A stretch of DNA of 64,000 nt from positions 72,454-136,453 of the forward strand of contig JAFGGC010000012.1 in assembly GCA_016930715.1 (NCBI GenBank), written 5' to 3'. Each line of letters opens with the position of its first letter. Within the stretch, counting starts at the first letter, position 1. Under the pieces are notes generated by a model, which saw nothing but the letters and a program-made list of their open reading frames with translations, made no database searches and was not told where the DNA came from. Shown here piece by piece: positions 8,373 through 19,800 of the stretch. The DNA comes from Endomicrobiales bacterium. Lineage in GTDB: Bacteria > Elusimicrobiota > Endomicrobiia > Endomicrobiales > JAFGGC01. The position numbers and the translations under genes were made by a program.

Positions 8373-9305
8373 ATGGACAAATTGAGCCTTTTAAAATCAG
8401 TTTTTATATTTTCGGGCCTCGATGGCAAGCTCCTTGAAACCATTTCCGGGCACCTTAAGGAAATGAAGTGCTCCGCGGGAAAAGAGATCTTCAGGCAGCA
8501 ACAAAAAGCTGACGCGTTCTACATAGTAGACAAAGGCGAGGTAACCATATTAAAAAAGCTGGGGGCTTCCAACGAAAAGATACTTGCGGTTCTTGGCCCC
8601 GGCAGCGTTTTCGGAGAAATGGCTTTTTTCTCGGACTCTCCCCGGACCGCGAACGCCGTGGCTAAAACCGAAACCGTCCTGTGGGAGATAGAAAGGGATG
8701 ACTTCCTTAAATTCATTTCGTCCGAACCGAACGCCGGGCTTAAGATACTTTCGGGGCTCCTGCAGGTATCGATGGACAGGCTCGAGCAGACGTCCCGCGA
8801 GCTTGCCACCGTCTACCAGACCGGAAAAGTAATCTCGTCGGGGCAAAGGCTCGACGCGATAGTAAAAGGCATCCTTGACGAGATACTTCTCGCCGTGCCT
8901 GAGGCAGAGAACGGGGCGATATACCTCTACAACGAATTCAACGAGGAATTTGACCCTGTAGCCGCGCCGCGAGGTTTTAAGGAAATAACAGCGAACAACG
9001 GCCTTGTGAAAACCCTCAATAAGAATCCCGCCGGGGCGCTGGTGGACCTTGAAAAAAATGAAATTTCCGGAACAGAATTCCTATCGGGAGCGAAAAAACT
9101 GCTTTGCGCGCCCGTACTCAAAGAAGGGCGCCTGCTGGGCTTCATACTTCTCTGGAGCGGCAAGCCGGACGCTGTTTTCAAATCAAATTACGTGCTTCTT
9201 GCGGCTTCCGTATCCGGCCAGATGGCCGAGGCAGTTGAAAACATACGCCATCATCAGGAAGAAATTGACAGACAGAGACTGAACAACGCGAAGCAAAACT
9301 ACTAA
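8373..9305 (+). CDS. Cyclic nucleotide-binding domain and GAF domain protein
   Basis: A 310-residue soluble sensor protein. Residues 1-120 form a CRP-type cyclic nucleotide-binding domain (IFSGLDGKLLETISGHL; DKGEVTILKK; GPGSVFGEMAFFSDSPRTANAVA, which carries the phosphate-binding cassette FGEMAF..PRTA). Residues 155-300 look like a GAF domain. No DNA-binding helix-turn-helix is present, so it is not a CRP-type regulator by itself. The start at 8373 has AGGAGG five bases upstream; an open frame from 8295 would translate the repeat and is rejected. It may sense cAMP or c-di-GMP for the pilus genes, but that is only inferred from its position after pilT. Confidence 0.85.
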   Translation: MDKLSLLKSVFIFSGLDGKLLETISGHLKEMKCSAGKEIFRQQQKADAFYIVDKGEVTILKKLGASNEKILAVLGPGSVFGEMAFFSDSPRTANAVAKTETVLWEIERDDFLKFISSEPNAGLKILSGLLQVSMDRLEQTSRELATVYQTGKVISSGQRLDAIVKGILDEILLAVPEAENGAIYLYNEFNEEFDPVAAPRGFKEITANNGLVKTLNKNPAGALVDLEKNEISGTEFLSGAKKLLCAPVLKEGRLLGFILLWSGKPDAVFKSNYVLLAASVSGQMAEAVENIRHHQEEIDRQRLNNAKQNY

Positions 9306-9309
9306 ACAT

Positions 9310-9387
9310 GACTACACAGATTATTAACAAAGATTACACGGATAACGTCTTTAATCTATGCAATCGGTTTCCCCAATCTGTGTAATC
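9310..9387. repeat. GATTACACAGATT-type inverted repeat, copy 2
   Basis: ACTACACAGATT at 9311 and GATTACACGGAT at about 9332 are mirrored by AATCTGTGTAAT at 9375-9386. It occupies almost the whole gap between the CNBD/GAF gene and rsfS. Confidence 0.7.
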
Positions 9388-9394
9388 TATTTTT

Positions 9395-9751
9395 ATGGCT
9401 AAACGAAATTTCTTGCAACTGGCCAAAATCGCTGCGCAAATAGCTGAGGACAAGAAAGGCATTGATGTCGTAGTATTGAGCGTCAAACGCTTCACGATAA
9501 TAGCAGACTACTTCGTAATAGCCACCGCCGAATCCACCCCGCAGATAAACGCGATAATCGAAACCATCCGCAAAACCTTCCGGGAAAAAGAAGGCATTAG
9601 CGCCGTCCACAGCGAAGGCAAGTATTCGCCTTTCTGGGCCGTAATCGACTACGGCGGTGTCGTCATCCACGTGATGTCGCCGCACGCCCGCTCGGTTTAC
9701 GCGCTTGAAAAAATCTGGCACGTGGCAAGAAAAATAAAATGGGGAAAATGA
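9395..9751 (+). CDS. rsfS: Ribosomal silencing factor RsfS
   Basis: A 118-residue protein of the RsfS/Iojap family, which binds ribosomal protein uL14 and blocks subunit joining when nutrients are low. Recognisable stretches are DVVVLSVKRFTIIADYFVIATAES, seen in two halves with the conserved ADYFVIA core, then WAVIDYGGVVIHVM near residues 86-100. The length is normal. Starts at an ATG directly after repeat copy 2. In many genomes rsfS follows nadD-yqeK; here it is separated from them by about 4 kb. Confidence 0.93.
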   Translation: MAKRNFLQLAKIAAQIAEDKKGIDVVVLSVKRFTIIADYFVIATAESTPQINAIIETIRKTFREKEGISAVHSEGKYSPFWAVIDYGGVVIHVMSPHARSVYALEKIWHVARKIKWGK

Positions 9752-9786
9752 AATAGGGACAGACGCCAATTTTGCCCCCAATAGAA

Positions 9787-10890
9787 ATGGATAAAGTGGA
9801 CATAACAATCATCGGGGCAGGGGTCGTGGGTCTTGCCTGCGCCGCGCGCCTTTCAAAAGGCGGGCGGTCGATCTTTATCCTGGAAAAAAACGCGAAATTC
9901 GGCCAGGAAAGCTCGTCGCGCAACAGTGAAGTCGTTCATTCGGGCGTATACTACAATAGCGGCAGCCTGAAGGCATCCCTGTGCGTCCGCGGGAACCCGA
10001 TGATCTATGAATACTGCCGAAAAACTGGCGTGAAGCACGAGCGCCTAGGAAAAATCGTAGTGGCATGCGAACCGCGCGAAAAAGAAGACATCGAAAAACT
10101 GAAGGAAAAGGGCGAAACAAACGGAGTTCAGGGCTTAAAGCTACTCACCGGGCGCGAAGTCAGGAACATGGAACCCGAGTTGACCGCTGTTTCCGGGCTT
10201 TTGGTGCCTTCGACAGGGATATTCGACACGCATTCCTTCATGTCGGCGCTCCTGGGTGAAGCGAAAGACAACGGCGCCGAGATTATGCACAACGCCGAGG
10301 TTAGCCGCATAGAAAAAACCAATGCTGGCTACGGAATAAAAATAAAGAACGAGGACTTTGAGTTCGAAACCGGTATTCTTGTAAACTGCGCCGGCCTTAA
10401 CTCCGACAAGATCTGCGCGCTGGCCGGCATCGATGTTGCAAAGGAAGGCTACAAACTGCATTACTGCAAAGGAGAGTATTTCAGGACGCGCAGGCCGCTG
10501 AAAGTCAGGCGGCTTGTATACCCGTCGCCCGAAAAGAATTTTCATTCGCTGGGCATACACCTCACTCCTGACCTTGCCGGCGGGACGCGGTTCGGCCCTG
10601 ACGCGTTTTACGTGGATAAAAACGACGACTATTCCATGGACGAATCAAGGAAGCCCGAGTTCCTGGCTTCGATCAACAAATACCTGCCTTCCATAACGCT
10701 CGAAGAGCTCCTGCCGGATACTGTCGGTATACGGGCAAAACTTCAGGGCCCGAAGGACGATTTCAGGGATTTCTTGATAAGAAACGAAAAGGACAAGGGT
10801 TTCGAAGGGTTTATCAATCTGGTGGGTATCGAATCTCCGGGGCTTACCTCATCGCTTGCCATCGCCGAATACGTGGAAAAACTGCTCTAA
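9787..10890 (+). CDS. lhgO: FAD-dependent L-2-hydroxyglutarate oxidase-like protein
   Basis: A 367-residue DAO-family flavoprotein. The dinucleotide-binding motif IIGAGVVGLACAARL is at residues 7-21, and SSRNSEVVHSGVYY about 30 residues later matches the family signature of L-2-hydroxyglutarate oxidases and dehydrogenases. The C-terminal part has GIRAKLQGP and NLVGIESPGLTSSLA, also characteristic. Family members oxidise L-2-hydroxyglutarate to 2-oxoglutarate, passing electrons to the membrane or to oxygen. I place the start at ATG 9787; a TTG at 9772 is in frame but gives no better match. The gene ends one base before the convergent giant gene. Confidence 0.85.
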   Translation: MDKVDITIIGAGVVGLACAARLSKGGRSIFILEKNAKFGQESSSRNSEVVHSGVYYNSGSLKASLCVRGNPMIYEYCRKTGVKHERLGKIVVACEPREKEDIEKLKEKGETNGVQGLKLLTGREVRNMEPELTAVSGLLVPSTGIFDTHSFMSALLGEAKDNGAEIMHNAEVSRIEKTNAGYGIKIKNEDFEFETGILVNCAGLNSDKICALAGIDVAKEGYKLHYCKGEYFRTRRPLKVRRLVYPSPEKNFHSLGIHLTPDLAGGTRFGPDAFYVDKNDDYSMDESRKPEFLASINKYLPSITLEELLPDTVGIRAKLQGPKDDFRDFLIRNEKDKGFEGFINLVGIESPGLTSSLAIAEYVEKLL

Positions 10891-10891
10891 A

Positions 10892-13800
10892 TTACGCGGC
10901 GCCCAACAACGCCTTGACGGCCTCCGCGCTTATTTCATTCACCTTATCCAGTGCCCCGGGTATTCTTCTTTCTGCGTGCATACCGTAAATTCTTAGAAGT
11001 TCCGACAATTCCATGCGAATTCTGCCGGTTCTCGCCTTCATCTCAATATCTCCAAGGGCTCCCGCGACATCAAACCCGGCCTGAGACATATCTACGCCAA
11101 GATTTATATCCGACAGGGCCGTAAGATACATGCCGGCGTCGGCGGTGCTGGGAATGGATGTCCTGCCGATGCGCAGCGTACCTGCAAGGCTTTCAAGTTT
11201 ACCTGAAAGTGTTCTGTTTCTCGGCTGGCCGCATTTTTCCATGCCGGCAATCACGCCGCTCAACGCGTTGAAGTAGTACACCTTTTGGACTTCATCGAAC
11301 GAAGCTGAATCTTCCTCTCTTACATCTACATATGCGACGGCGGAATCGCCCGCGAACATCGGCGTATTAAGCGCCTTTGCATCTCCCGTTCTTGCCGCAT
11401 ATACTCCTAAAAGATATGCCACGCTCAAAACCTCTTTCGAATGCTCTTTCTTGGGGACATCGCTTAAAATATCCAGAATCCTTGAAATGACGCTTAAATC
11501 TTTTCCGAGCATTACGGCGGACTTCAGCATTCCCGTAACCGTCGCCGGCGCCAGCCCCCTTCTGTTCTCGGGCTTCAAATACTTTTCAAGGTTGTCCGCA
11601 AGCTCAAGCTCCGAAGAAACAAGGAGCGTCCTGAAAACCTTTTCCTGGCCGGCGTCTTCCAACCCCAGTATACCGGCCGAGGCGACGAACTTCGCGAGCA
11701 GGGCGCGTTCGGCCACGCCCTTCACCAGCCCCGCTGCCTGGGCAACCTTGAACCCGGCGTCTTCCGTTTCCGAAACAAGCTGCGCAAGACGGGCGCCGAA
11801 AGCGTATTTCAACAGAGTATGTTTTTCCTCGCCGACAGATTCCGGCAGCAGATCTCCGAGCTCTTTCAGAAATGCCGCCGCCTTATCGGTTTCCAGTTTG
11901 AATTCAGATAAATCTTCAACATCCAATGCAATCAGTTCCGACAAACCGTGTTTCCTGAACAGCTCCAGAACCGGCCCGACAGCTTCCGCGGAAGGCATAT
12001 CCACGGCATCGTAGCTATCGGCTATCTCGTAGAACATCTTGGGCGAAGTGCGGAACAGGTTTTCGGCCTGGCGGACAATCTGAGAAATATCGACCGGTAT
12101 ATCGAAGTCCGCGCTGATTTCCTCTATAGACATCTCAAGCATGTTGGCTTTAATGCCGGAAATTATTTTCTCGAGCGTGAACCCGCCAACGCCGGAATCC
12201 TTGATGTCATCCTGGACCGCGGACAGGTCGAGAACAACGCACGCGTTGTCCTTTGCCGTCATTTCGGTCGGCATAAGAGACCTTATCGCGCGGCGCTCAA
12301 CTATGCTTATATTACCCTCGGTGATCATTTCCGACGTATCCATCCCGGCGGGGATGACAACCGTTAAAATCAGTTCCGGGTCCTGCTTTGCTATCTCATT
12401 TATCCTCGAAAGCGCGGCTCTCGCGCCTGACGCCTTGCTCAAGTCGATTTCCGCGCCGTCAAAACCGCCTTTTGACAGCCATCTCGACACGTCGTTCATA
12501 TCACTCATCGACGCGACTTCGAAATCGCACAGTATCCTTCCGCCGGCGGCGTGCATGTCTTTTATGTAACCGTGGGCGCTATCCTCATCCACCGCTTTCA
12601 CGCCCTTGAACAACCCCCTAATCCTTATGTTAGCTCCGGCATTAGCGTCGCGAATATGCGCGAACCTTTCTCCTGTAAGTTTCGAGGCATTCACGCTGAA
12701 AACCATATGCCGGCCCTTAACCGTGTTTTCCTTCTTCTTGTGCCTGCCAACGCTGGCCGAGAACTCCGATGAGGCCTGCGCGCTGCCGGCTATGGCGCCG
12801 GGTATCACTTGCGTTTTAGGTTCTCCGGATCCAATTTCAGTTCCGGGTTTCGCTATCAGAGGTTCGCGTATGGCGCTTTCTAGCAAACCCTCTGACCTGA
12901 GTCGCCTGGCCAGCCAGCTGTCTTCCAGCGGGGCAAGTTCCCTTATCCTGCGCTCGAAGAGTTCGAACTCCTTTTTGTTCAAGTCGACGCCCGGCGCAAG
13001 AATTATGTTGTCTCCGTATCTTGAGAACAACACGGTCACGTCCCGGGCGCCGACATTGACGGCTCCGAGCTCTATCGCGTCCCCGCTGTTTTTCAGGCGA
13101 AGGGGAAGTATGCCTATCGCGCCCATCGCCCGGAACTGCGGACTGACGACTATTTCGTTGAACGGTCCAGCTATGAAATTAACGTACTTCGTGCCGACCT
13201 GCGCGGAAGCTATTGAAACCGAGGTCACGGCCAGGCCCCTGACCGCGGCGGAAGGATTGACGGTACCTCTCACTGCTTCGGCAACCTTTGGTATGACAAC
13301 CGCCGCAATGCTTCCTTTATCAGTCGATCTCGGCGGTTCTTCAACGGCAACTCTGGCTCCTTCTTGAAGCTGACGTCCGCTCTGACGGCGAACGGCGTCC
13401 CCAAGCGCTTCCCCGGTCTTTCTGTGAATATCCGGCTGAGGCGTCACTCCCATTGCCGTCAGGACCTCTATCGCCACTTCATAACCAAAAACGCTGAGCT
13501 CTTTTTTATTGGGGTCTATCGTCACGCCTCTGACCCTGTGTTGTTTCTCTAGTTCATTTTTCTTGGAGTAAAATTCAACCATTAAAGCATCTAGACCACC
13601 GGCCTTTCTCGTCGCCGTGAAGATACTGTCCGCGATAATTTTCATTTGCGCAGTACTTAGCGCATAAAAACTCCCGGCCAGGCCTTCCGGATACCCCTGT
13701 TTTACTCTTGCCTGAATATTTTCAACCCGCATTCTTTCGTAAACCTCCGCGACTTGCCTTTGAGTCCTTTCGTCCGACCTTTCCACCGGCGCCGCGGCGG

Positions 13801-16800
13801 CTGGCGAGGCAGCGCGCCTTACCCTGCTGACAAGTACCAGCGATTCAGGTTTTTTAAGAAGGATTTCCGCAAGCGTTCCGCATATTCCCGTGATGAGGCC
13901 TCCTATCACGGGATCCCTGTTAAACCTGTAGAACAAGGCGCCGATTTCGTCTCCTATTTTTTCCTCTATCGCGGTATCATTGCGCCTTTCATAGCGAACA
14001 TAATCGCTCCTGATTGCATCTATTGCCTCCTTCAAGTCGGCGGCTATACTGTTCTGCTTGTTCGTCTCCATACCTTTTACTGCGGCCGATTTTTTTATGG
14101 CATCAAAATTTTGCCTGTATAGTTCCTTGAACACGAGACCCAGGGCTTTGTATCTCAGGCCTTGTATGCTCTCGTAGCCCTTTCTTTCGCCTCTCGTGAG
14201 CGCCCTGAGCGAAGCCCTGACATTTCGATATTCACCGCTGGCAAGGCTATTTTTTACCGCGGAAATAAGGCCGAGCATGTAGTCAATTTCGCCCTCGAAC
14301 GCGGCGCCCGTGCCCCTGTAACTCCCCACGTATTCGGACAGCTCGTCCAGGTCATTTATTGTATCGATGCCGCTTCTTTCTTCTTTTATGTGCCTGGGAA
14401 AATAATGCCTGTCGAGGAACACCATCACGCCCGTGAAAACAGGGCTGCCGTGGCCGAATGTCTTTATCAGAGGGGAATAGTATTCGTGAAGCAGAAAAGT
14501 ATTGCGTTTGATTTCCGGAGGAACTCCCGGATTCATCAGCATTCCCTTTATATCATTGAATGTCTTGTTTATTCTTCCGATATCTGCGTCGTTAAAGCGT
14601 CCGGAACTTTGCGCCTGCCCCACCAGGTCCTCCCGCATTTTTTCCAGTATCGAGAATATATCCTCGTCCGAGTAAGTCCTGCCGGCCTCGGCGTACTGCC
14701 TCGGGTCGATATCAAGGCCGTTGAATTTTCCTCCCAGCGTCAGCGGCGAGTCGGCGCCGATGACTCCCAGCGTGCCGAAGATTGCGTTGTACGCCGAGTG
14801 CGTAAGGACGTTGGCCGCCACGGCCGCCGCAATAACGGCAAGCACGGGCGCGCCGAACACTGAAGCCGCCGCGAAGGCCGCTCCGGCCGTCGCTCCCCAT
14901 ATCCCTATCGCCCCGCCGACGCGGTAAACGTTGGCCTCGCCTCTTCCTATGAGCAGCAAAGCCGTGTGCGCCACTATATCCCATAGAGCTATCGGCGCCG
15001 CAATGCGCTCGGCGAACTTCGTCATTTCGGGGTATTTCTTCCTGCTTTCGGGCGTAGCATACCAGTCATCGGGCAGGTTTTGGGCGTAGGGCCGGCCAAG
15101 CATGGACGCTATCCACCGCGCGAACCTGTAGGTGGAAGGAAGCGTCAGCGCGGCGCCCGTGGACTCATCTATAATGGCGCCACTGGCTTCGTCGTACAGG
15201 AAGTTGAAGTTGGTAACACGCTTTCTGCCCGTCCTCGGGTCAGGAGCATTGCTGTGAAACGTGAACGTTATGCCGAACAAGTTATTTCTTGGATGTTTGT
15301 CGATGCCTACCGTGTACTCAAACCCGGCATCCGCTTTCTTGCCGACGGCGGCGTCAATCAAATCCTTCAATCTCCGCTGAAGAATCGCCGCGGCAACCAC
15401 GTTCGACCGGAGGCTCCATTCCATGTACTTGCCCAGCACATCGCCGACCTGCCTGATGTTCGGCCTGGGGCTTTCGATGAGTCCGTCTATCAGTCTTTCG
15501 ATGTCCGAATAATCCGTCCTCACGCCCGCATCGGTTTTCCCGGCGGATATATCATCGTGAATGCCGACGACTCCGAGGGTCAAATCCCTCGGGCTCTGGC
15601 CCTGTTCAAGACGTTTCTCGTCCTGGGTTTTCGCCTCTTGTATTTCACCCCCCTTTGTCACGAACTGCTTGACAGTTCCGTCGGCAAGCTCTATGTAGGT
15701 TATCTGATGCTCAACCCCGTCAATAATGACTGTTCTTGCGGCCTTGTCTTCCCTTACCACTACCGACCCTCGCTTGTCCACCTCCACCGTTGTCGGACGA
15801 TCGCTGTCGACCGTCACCGTGACGCCGGATCTTTGTATTTCCACGTGCGTTTTGGCAGGCACGGCTGATTTGCTCCTTAATACTATAGTCACGTCTCCGG
15901 GAAATCCGTCTTTTGCCCCCCTTACCAGATTCCACAGCTTCGACTTGACCCCGTCCGGGGTGTCCGAACCGGGGATTTTTATCCCGCCTTTTTGCAATTC
16001 GAAATCGTAGGCGCCGGATAAATCGTTCAATGCCATTGATATCGCGGTGGCAAAGGTTATCCTTCTGTTTTCAATTGAAGCTTCAACGCCGAAATGCTCC
16101 GCGAGCTCTGCTATCGAGAAAGTCCTCTGGGTCAAAAAATCCTTGATTTTATTGACAAGTTGATCGCTTGAAAGCCGGGCGTCGACGGTCATCTGCGCGC
16201 CTTTTCCGAAAAACAGATTATGAACCAAGTGACCGACGACATTGCCGAGCGCTATGCCGGCCAGCGCCGCGCCCACCCCGCATACCGATAGCAGCGTCCC
16301 TGCCGCCATAAACGCCCAGACAAGCGCAACACCCGACGCTCTCCTATTCTGGCTCTCTTTGTACTCCTTAATGGCTTCAAGCATTATATTTGAATACTCG
16401 TATTGCGCCTGACTGTCTAAAGACCTGCCAACGGGCCTGCCCTTGCTCCATTCCTGGGGGCCCTGTATAGCGAACAGCATAAAAACAATCATCGACGCGG
16501 CGGCGCCGGCCGTCTTCTGGTCCGCCAGCATCCCTTCCACGAGAGCTATCCTGCCGCCGCTTGAGAGAGCTTCCGCCGCCTCTTCCAGCTGGTCAGCGCT
16601 GAAATTCTCAAGCGCCGTCCCAAGATAATCCGTCACGCCGTACGCCACGTCGGCGCCGCGCCTTTTCTCAAGGACACGCGCCGCGTCCCGAAGGGCGGTT
16701 TTTTTATGCTTCTTGAGAAATGCACCGGGTGTGAATATCCTCAGGAACTCGTCGATCGGATGGCGGAATATGTTGTACAACTCTGCCGCAAGGGCCGCAA

Positions 16801-19800
16801 CTGCCTTGCTGCCGATCCTTTTCTCGACCGCCTCCAGCACGCGCTCTTTTTCTTCGAAGTTTTTGGTGAGCTCGGAACCGGCCTCCACTTCTTCTTCCGT
16901 CGGAATGAGCTCCTGAACTCGTTCGCCTATCTCCGGATTGCTGACCATAAGCGCGCTGAGGTCGTCTATCATTTCCCTGACGTTGGCGTATGGTTCATAT
17001 TCGTCGCCGAAAACCATCGTGCCGTCGGCTTTCGGAATGTTGACGGCTTTTTTTATGATCCTTATAAGATCGGCCGCGACTGGATAATATTCGGCGAACT
17101 CTTCGTCCCGCACGACATAGTCAACCTGGGCCCTTGCCGTCAACTGCTGGGGTACCCTGCCTGTCAGCAAGTAATGCATTATAACGCCCAACGAAAATAT
17201 ATCTGAACTGGGCGATCCGACCGGGTCCTTGTCAGGCCTGGTGTAGTACGGCGTGAAAGACCTCGTTTGCGGATTAACGTGAAGATATTTCGCGTCGAAA
17301 AATTTGCTGCTGCTGAAATCAATTATTTTCAAGTAAATCTTGCCCTTTCGGCCAATACGCACTATTATGTTGCGTGGATTAAGGTCCTTGTGGGCTACCC
17401 CATTGTCGTGAAGCACACTCACGCCTTCAAGGCACATCAATATGATCGCTATCGCCTCGTGCAGTTCAATGCCGGTATCGCGGCTTTCTATGAGATCAAC
17501 AAAATACCTGTTCAAAGGAACGCCCTCGATAAGCCTCGTCACTAGCGTCCTATCCTTCCTGTCCACGTGCATAAGGCCGTCGTTCAGGAATCTTCTGAAC
17601 ACGCTCCTGTTGTTCGCCACCAGCTCAAGAATTCGCGCCTCTATTTCAAAAATAGCGCGTCTTGTTTCCACGAACTTTTTAATTATGTACCGCTTTCCGT
17701 TAAGTATCCTGATTTCTATTCGCGCGGTGCCGGCGGCCTTGAAATCCGCGAACAGCTCTCTTAAACCATCGAACCTCCTGAGGTAGCTTTCCCGAACCCG
17801 GGACGCGCTGTTGAGCGCGTAGGTGTCCTGGTCTTTCTCTGCCGGCGCCAGCGGCAGGATCCTCAAATAATGAGCGTCGGCGAGCAGATTTGCAACAAAA
17901 TTTATCAAATCGTTCTCGTCAAAATTGCTCGCCGCGGCGTCGACATAATCCTTCTGTATGTAGACCTGCCTTGTTTCTTTATCCAGTATGCCTCCGTGGG
18001 GCCTCACAAGCTTCAACCCCTGCGGATCTTTGGAGGCAATGTCCTTCACGACGGTTACGTGCCTTGCAATCGTTGACCTTTCGAGCCTGGTCAACTGCAA
18101 TGTTTCGTCCGCGAGCATGAAATTCAAGCTCTTGTTCAACGGCTGTTTTTCAGGGTCCCCGAACATTGAAAGCGGCGGAATATCGGCTTTTTTGCCGAAA
18201 TCAGAATCAGCAACAGCATTCCATAACCAGTGGATTGCCGCGGGGACGACAAGGTTGAATTTCGCGATGCTGACGACGTTGAAGAAACTAAACGAGGTCG
18301 GAACGTAGAAGACGAGCAAGCTTAAGAACGCGCCAAACCCGGCGCGGATGACGAAATTCTGCCAGGTCCTTAAGCTCGTGATGTCCTCTCTATTTAAAAC
18401 GATATGAAGTGCCGCAAAAGTCAGGCCGACAACCGCGTGTATGAAAACAGGCGATACTCCGAGCCACGCGAAACCGGCGTTTAAACCCCAGATCATCAGA
18501 GTCTCTATGACCGGCACGCCTTTCGTCGCGTCTGTCGCCCAGTCAAGAAACGCGAAAACACCCTGCATCAAGCGCCCGGCAACGCCAATCCCTGCTCCCT
18601 TCATCGCGGCGCGCTTGTCTTTAACGGACTTATTTATCTTAACGAACATGCTCGCCGTCGGCACCGCGCCGAGATGCTCGGTCCCGCTCACCTTCAGGCG
18701 CCCTATTGTTTCCGTCGCCGCACGAGGGTCTCTCAAGTTCGGCGGTATGTTGAGGTCTTTTTCGGCGTCAAGCCCCATCTCTCTTGCCACGGACCAAATG
18801 TCGTCCAACATCTCGATTACGGAACCATATCGCTCTTCAGGGTTCGCTTTGAGAGCTTTCACTATTATCGGCGTGAGAAGACTGATAAACTGGAATTCTT
18901 CGGGCGTTCTCACGCTGAGAATACTTTCATCGCCTAATCTTGATGCTATCGCCTCGGAATTCATCAGGTTTTCATAATCCACCATCCTGTTTGGCTTGAC
19001 CCCGTAAACGCTGGCTTTAAAATCACCCAGGACCAGCTGATAAAGCATTACTCCGAGCGAGAATACCTCCATTCTGACGGTGGAAGGCTGCGCGGGCACA
19101 TACTTGTCCCCGGATTTCATCATCCTGTCGGGAGGCATGAAGAGGGGCGTGCCTCCGAAAAACGCCTCTTCGTCGGGCAGGACATCGGTCAAACCGCCGC
19201 CCGGGACCGCCCTGACGCTGCCCCAATCCGAAAGAACTGGCTTCAGGCCCCTGAAAAGCAGGACATTGTTCCACTTGAGGTCTCCGTGGACAAGCCCCAT
19301 GCTATGGGCGGTCTGCAGGGCCGTGAGTGTCAGTATCATCATCCTGAGTTTGCCGGCAGGATTCAGCCTGTCCGTTCCGGCGGACTCAAGAAAATCAATC
19401 ATGTCCTTGTAAACCGCGTAATCTATTACGTAAAATCTCTTTCCCTTGGTCCTGTACGCCTGCGGATCGTCTATTTCCTCATCAAGCAGGTAGGTGTAAA
19501 CGGGTTCGCCGTTTTCGCCGCGCACGGTAAAACCTTTCGCGTCGCGCTGCTCCACCATCACGCCGCTCGATATTATCCTGGGCAGAAGCTCCGCGCCCGG
19601 TATGTTCTGCCGCTGCGCTATGGAGTTGAAAGCCTTGACTTCTCTTTCGACCGCGTCAAAATACTCGCTGCTCGAGAGAAGCCCCTCAATGACGCAGACC
19701 TCCCTTCCCTTCCAGGTGCCCTTGAATGCCCTTTTAAGCCCTCCGCGGCCCAGTTCCTTGCCCTTATGTATTTTAGGTATCTCTTCCCGGGCGGGAAGTT

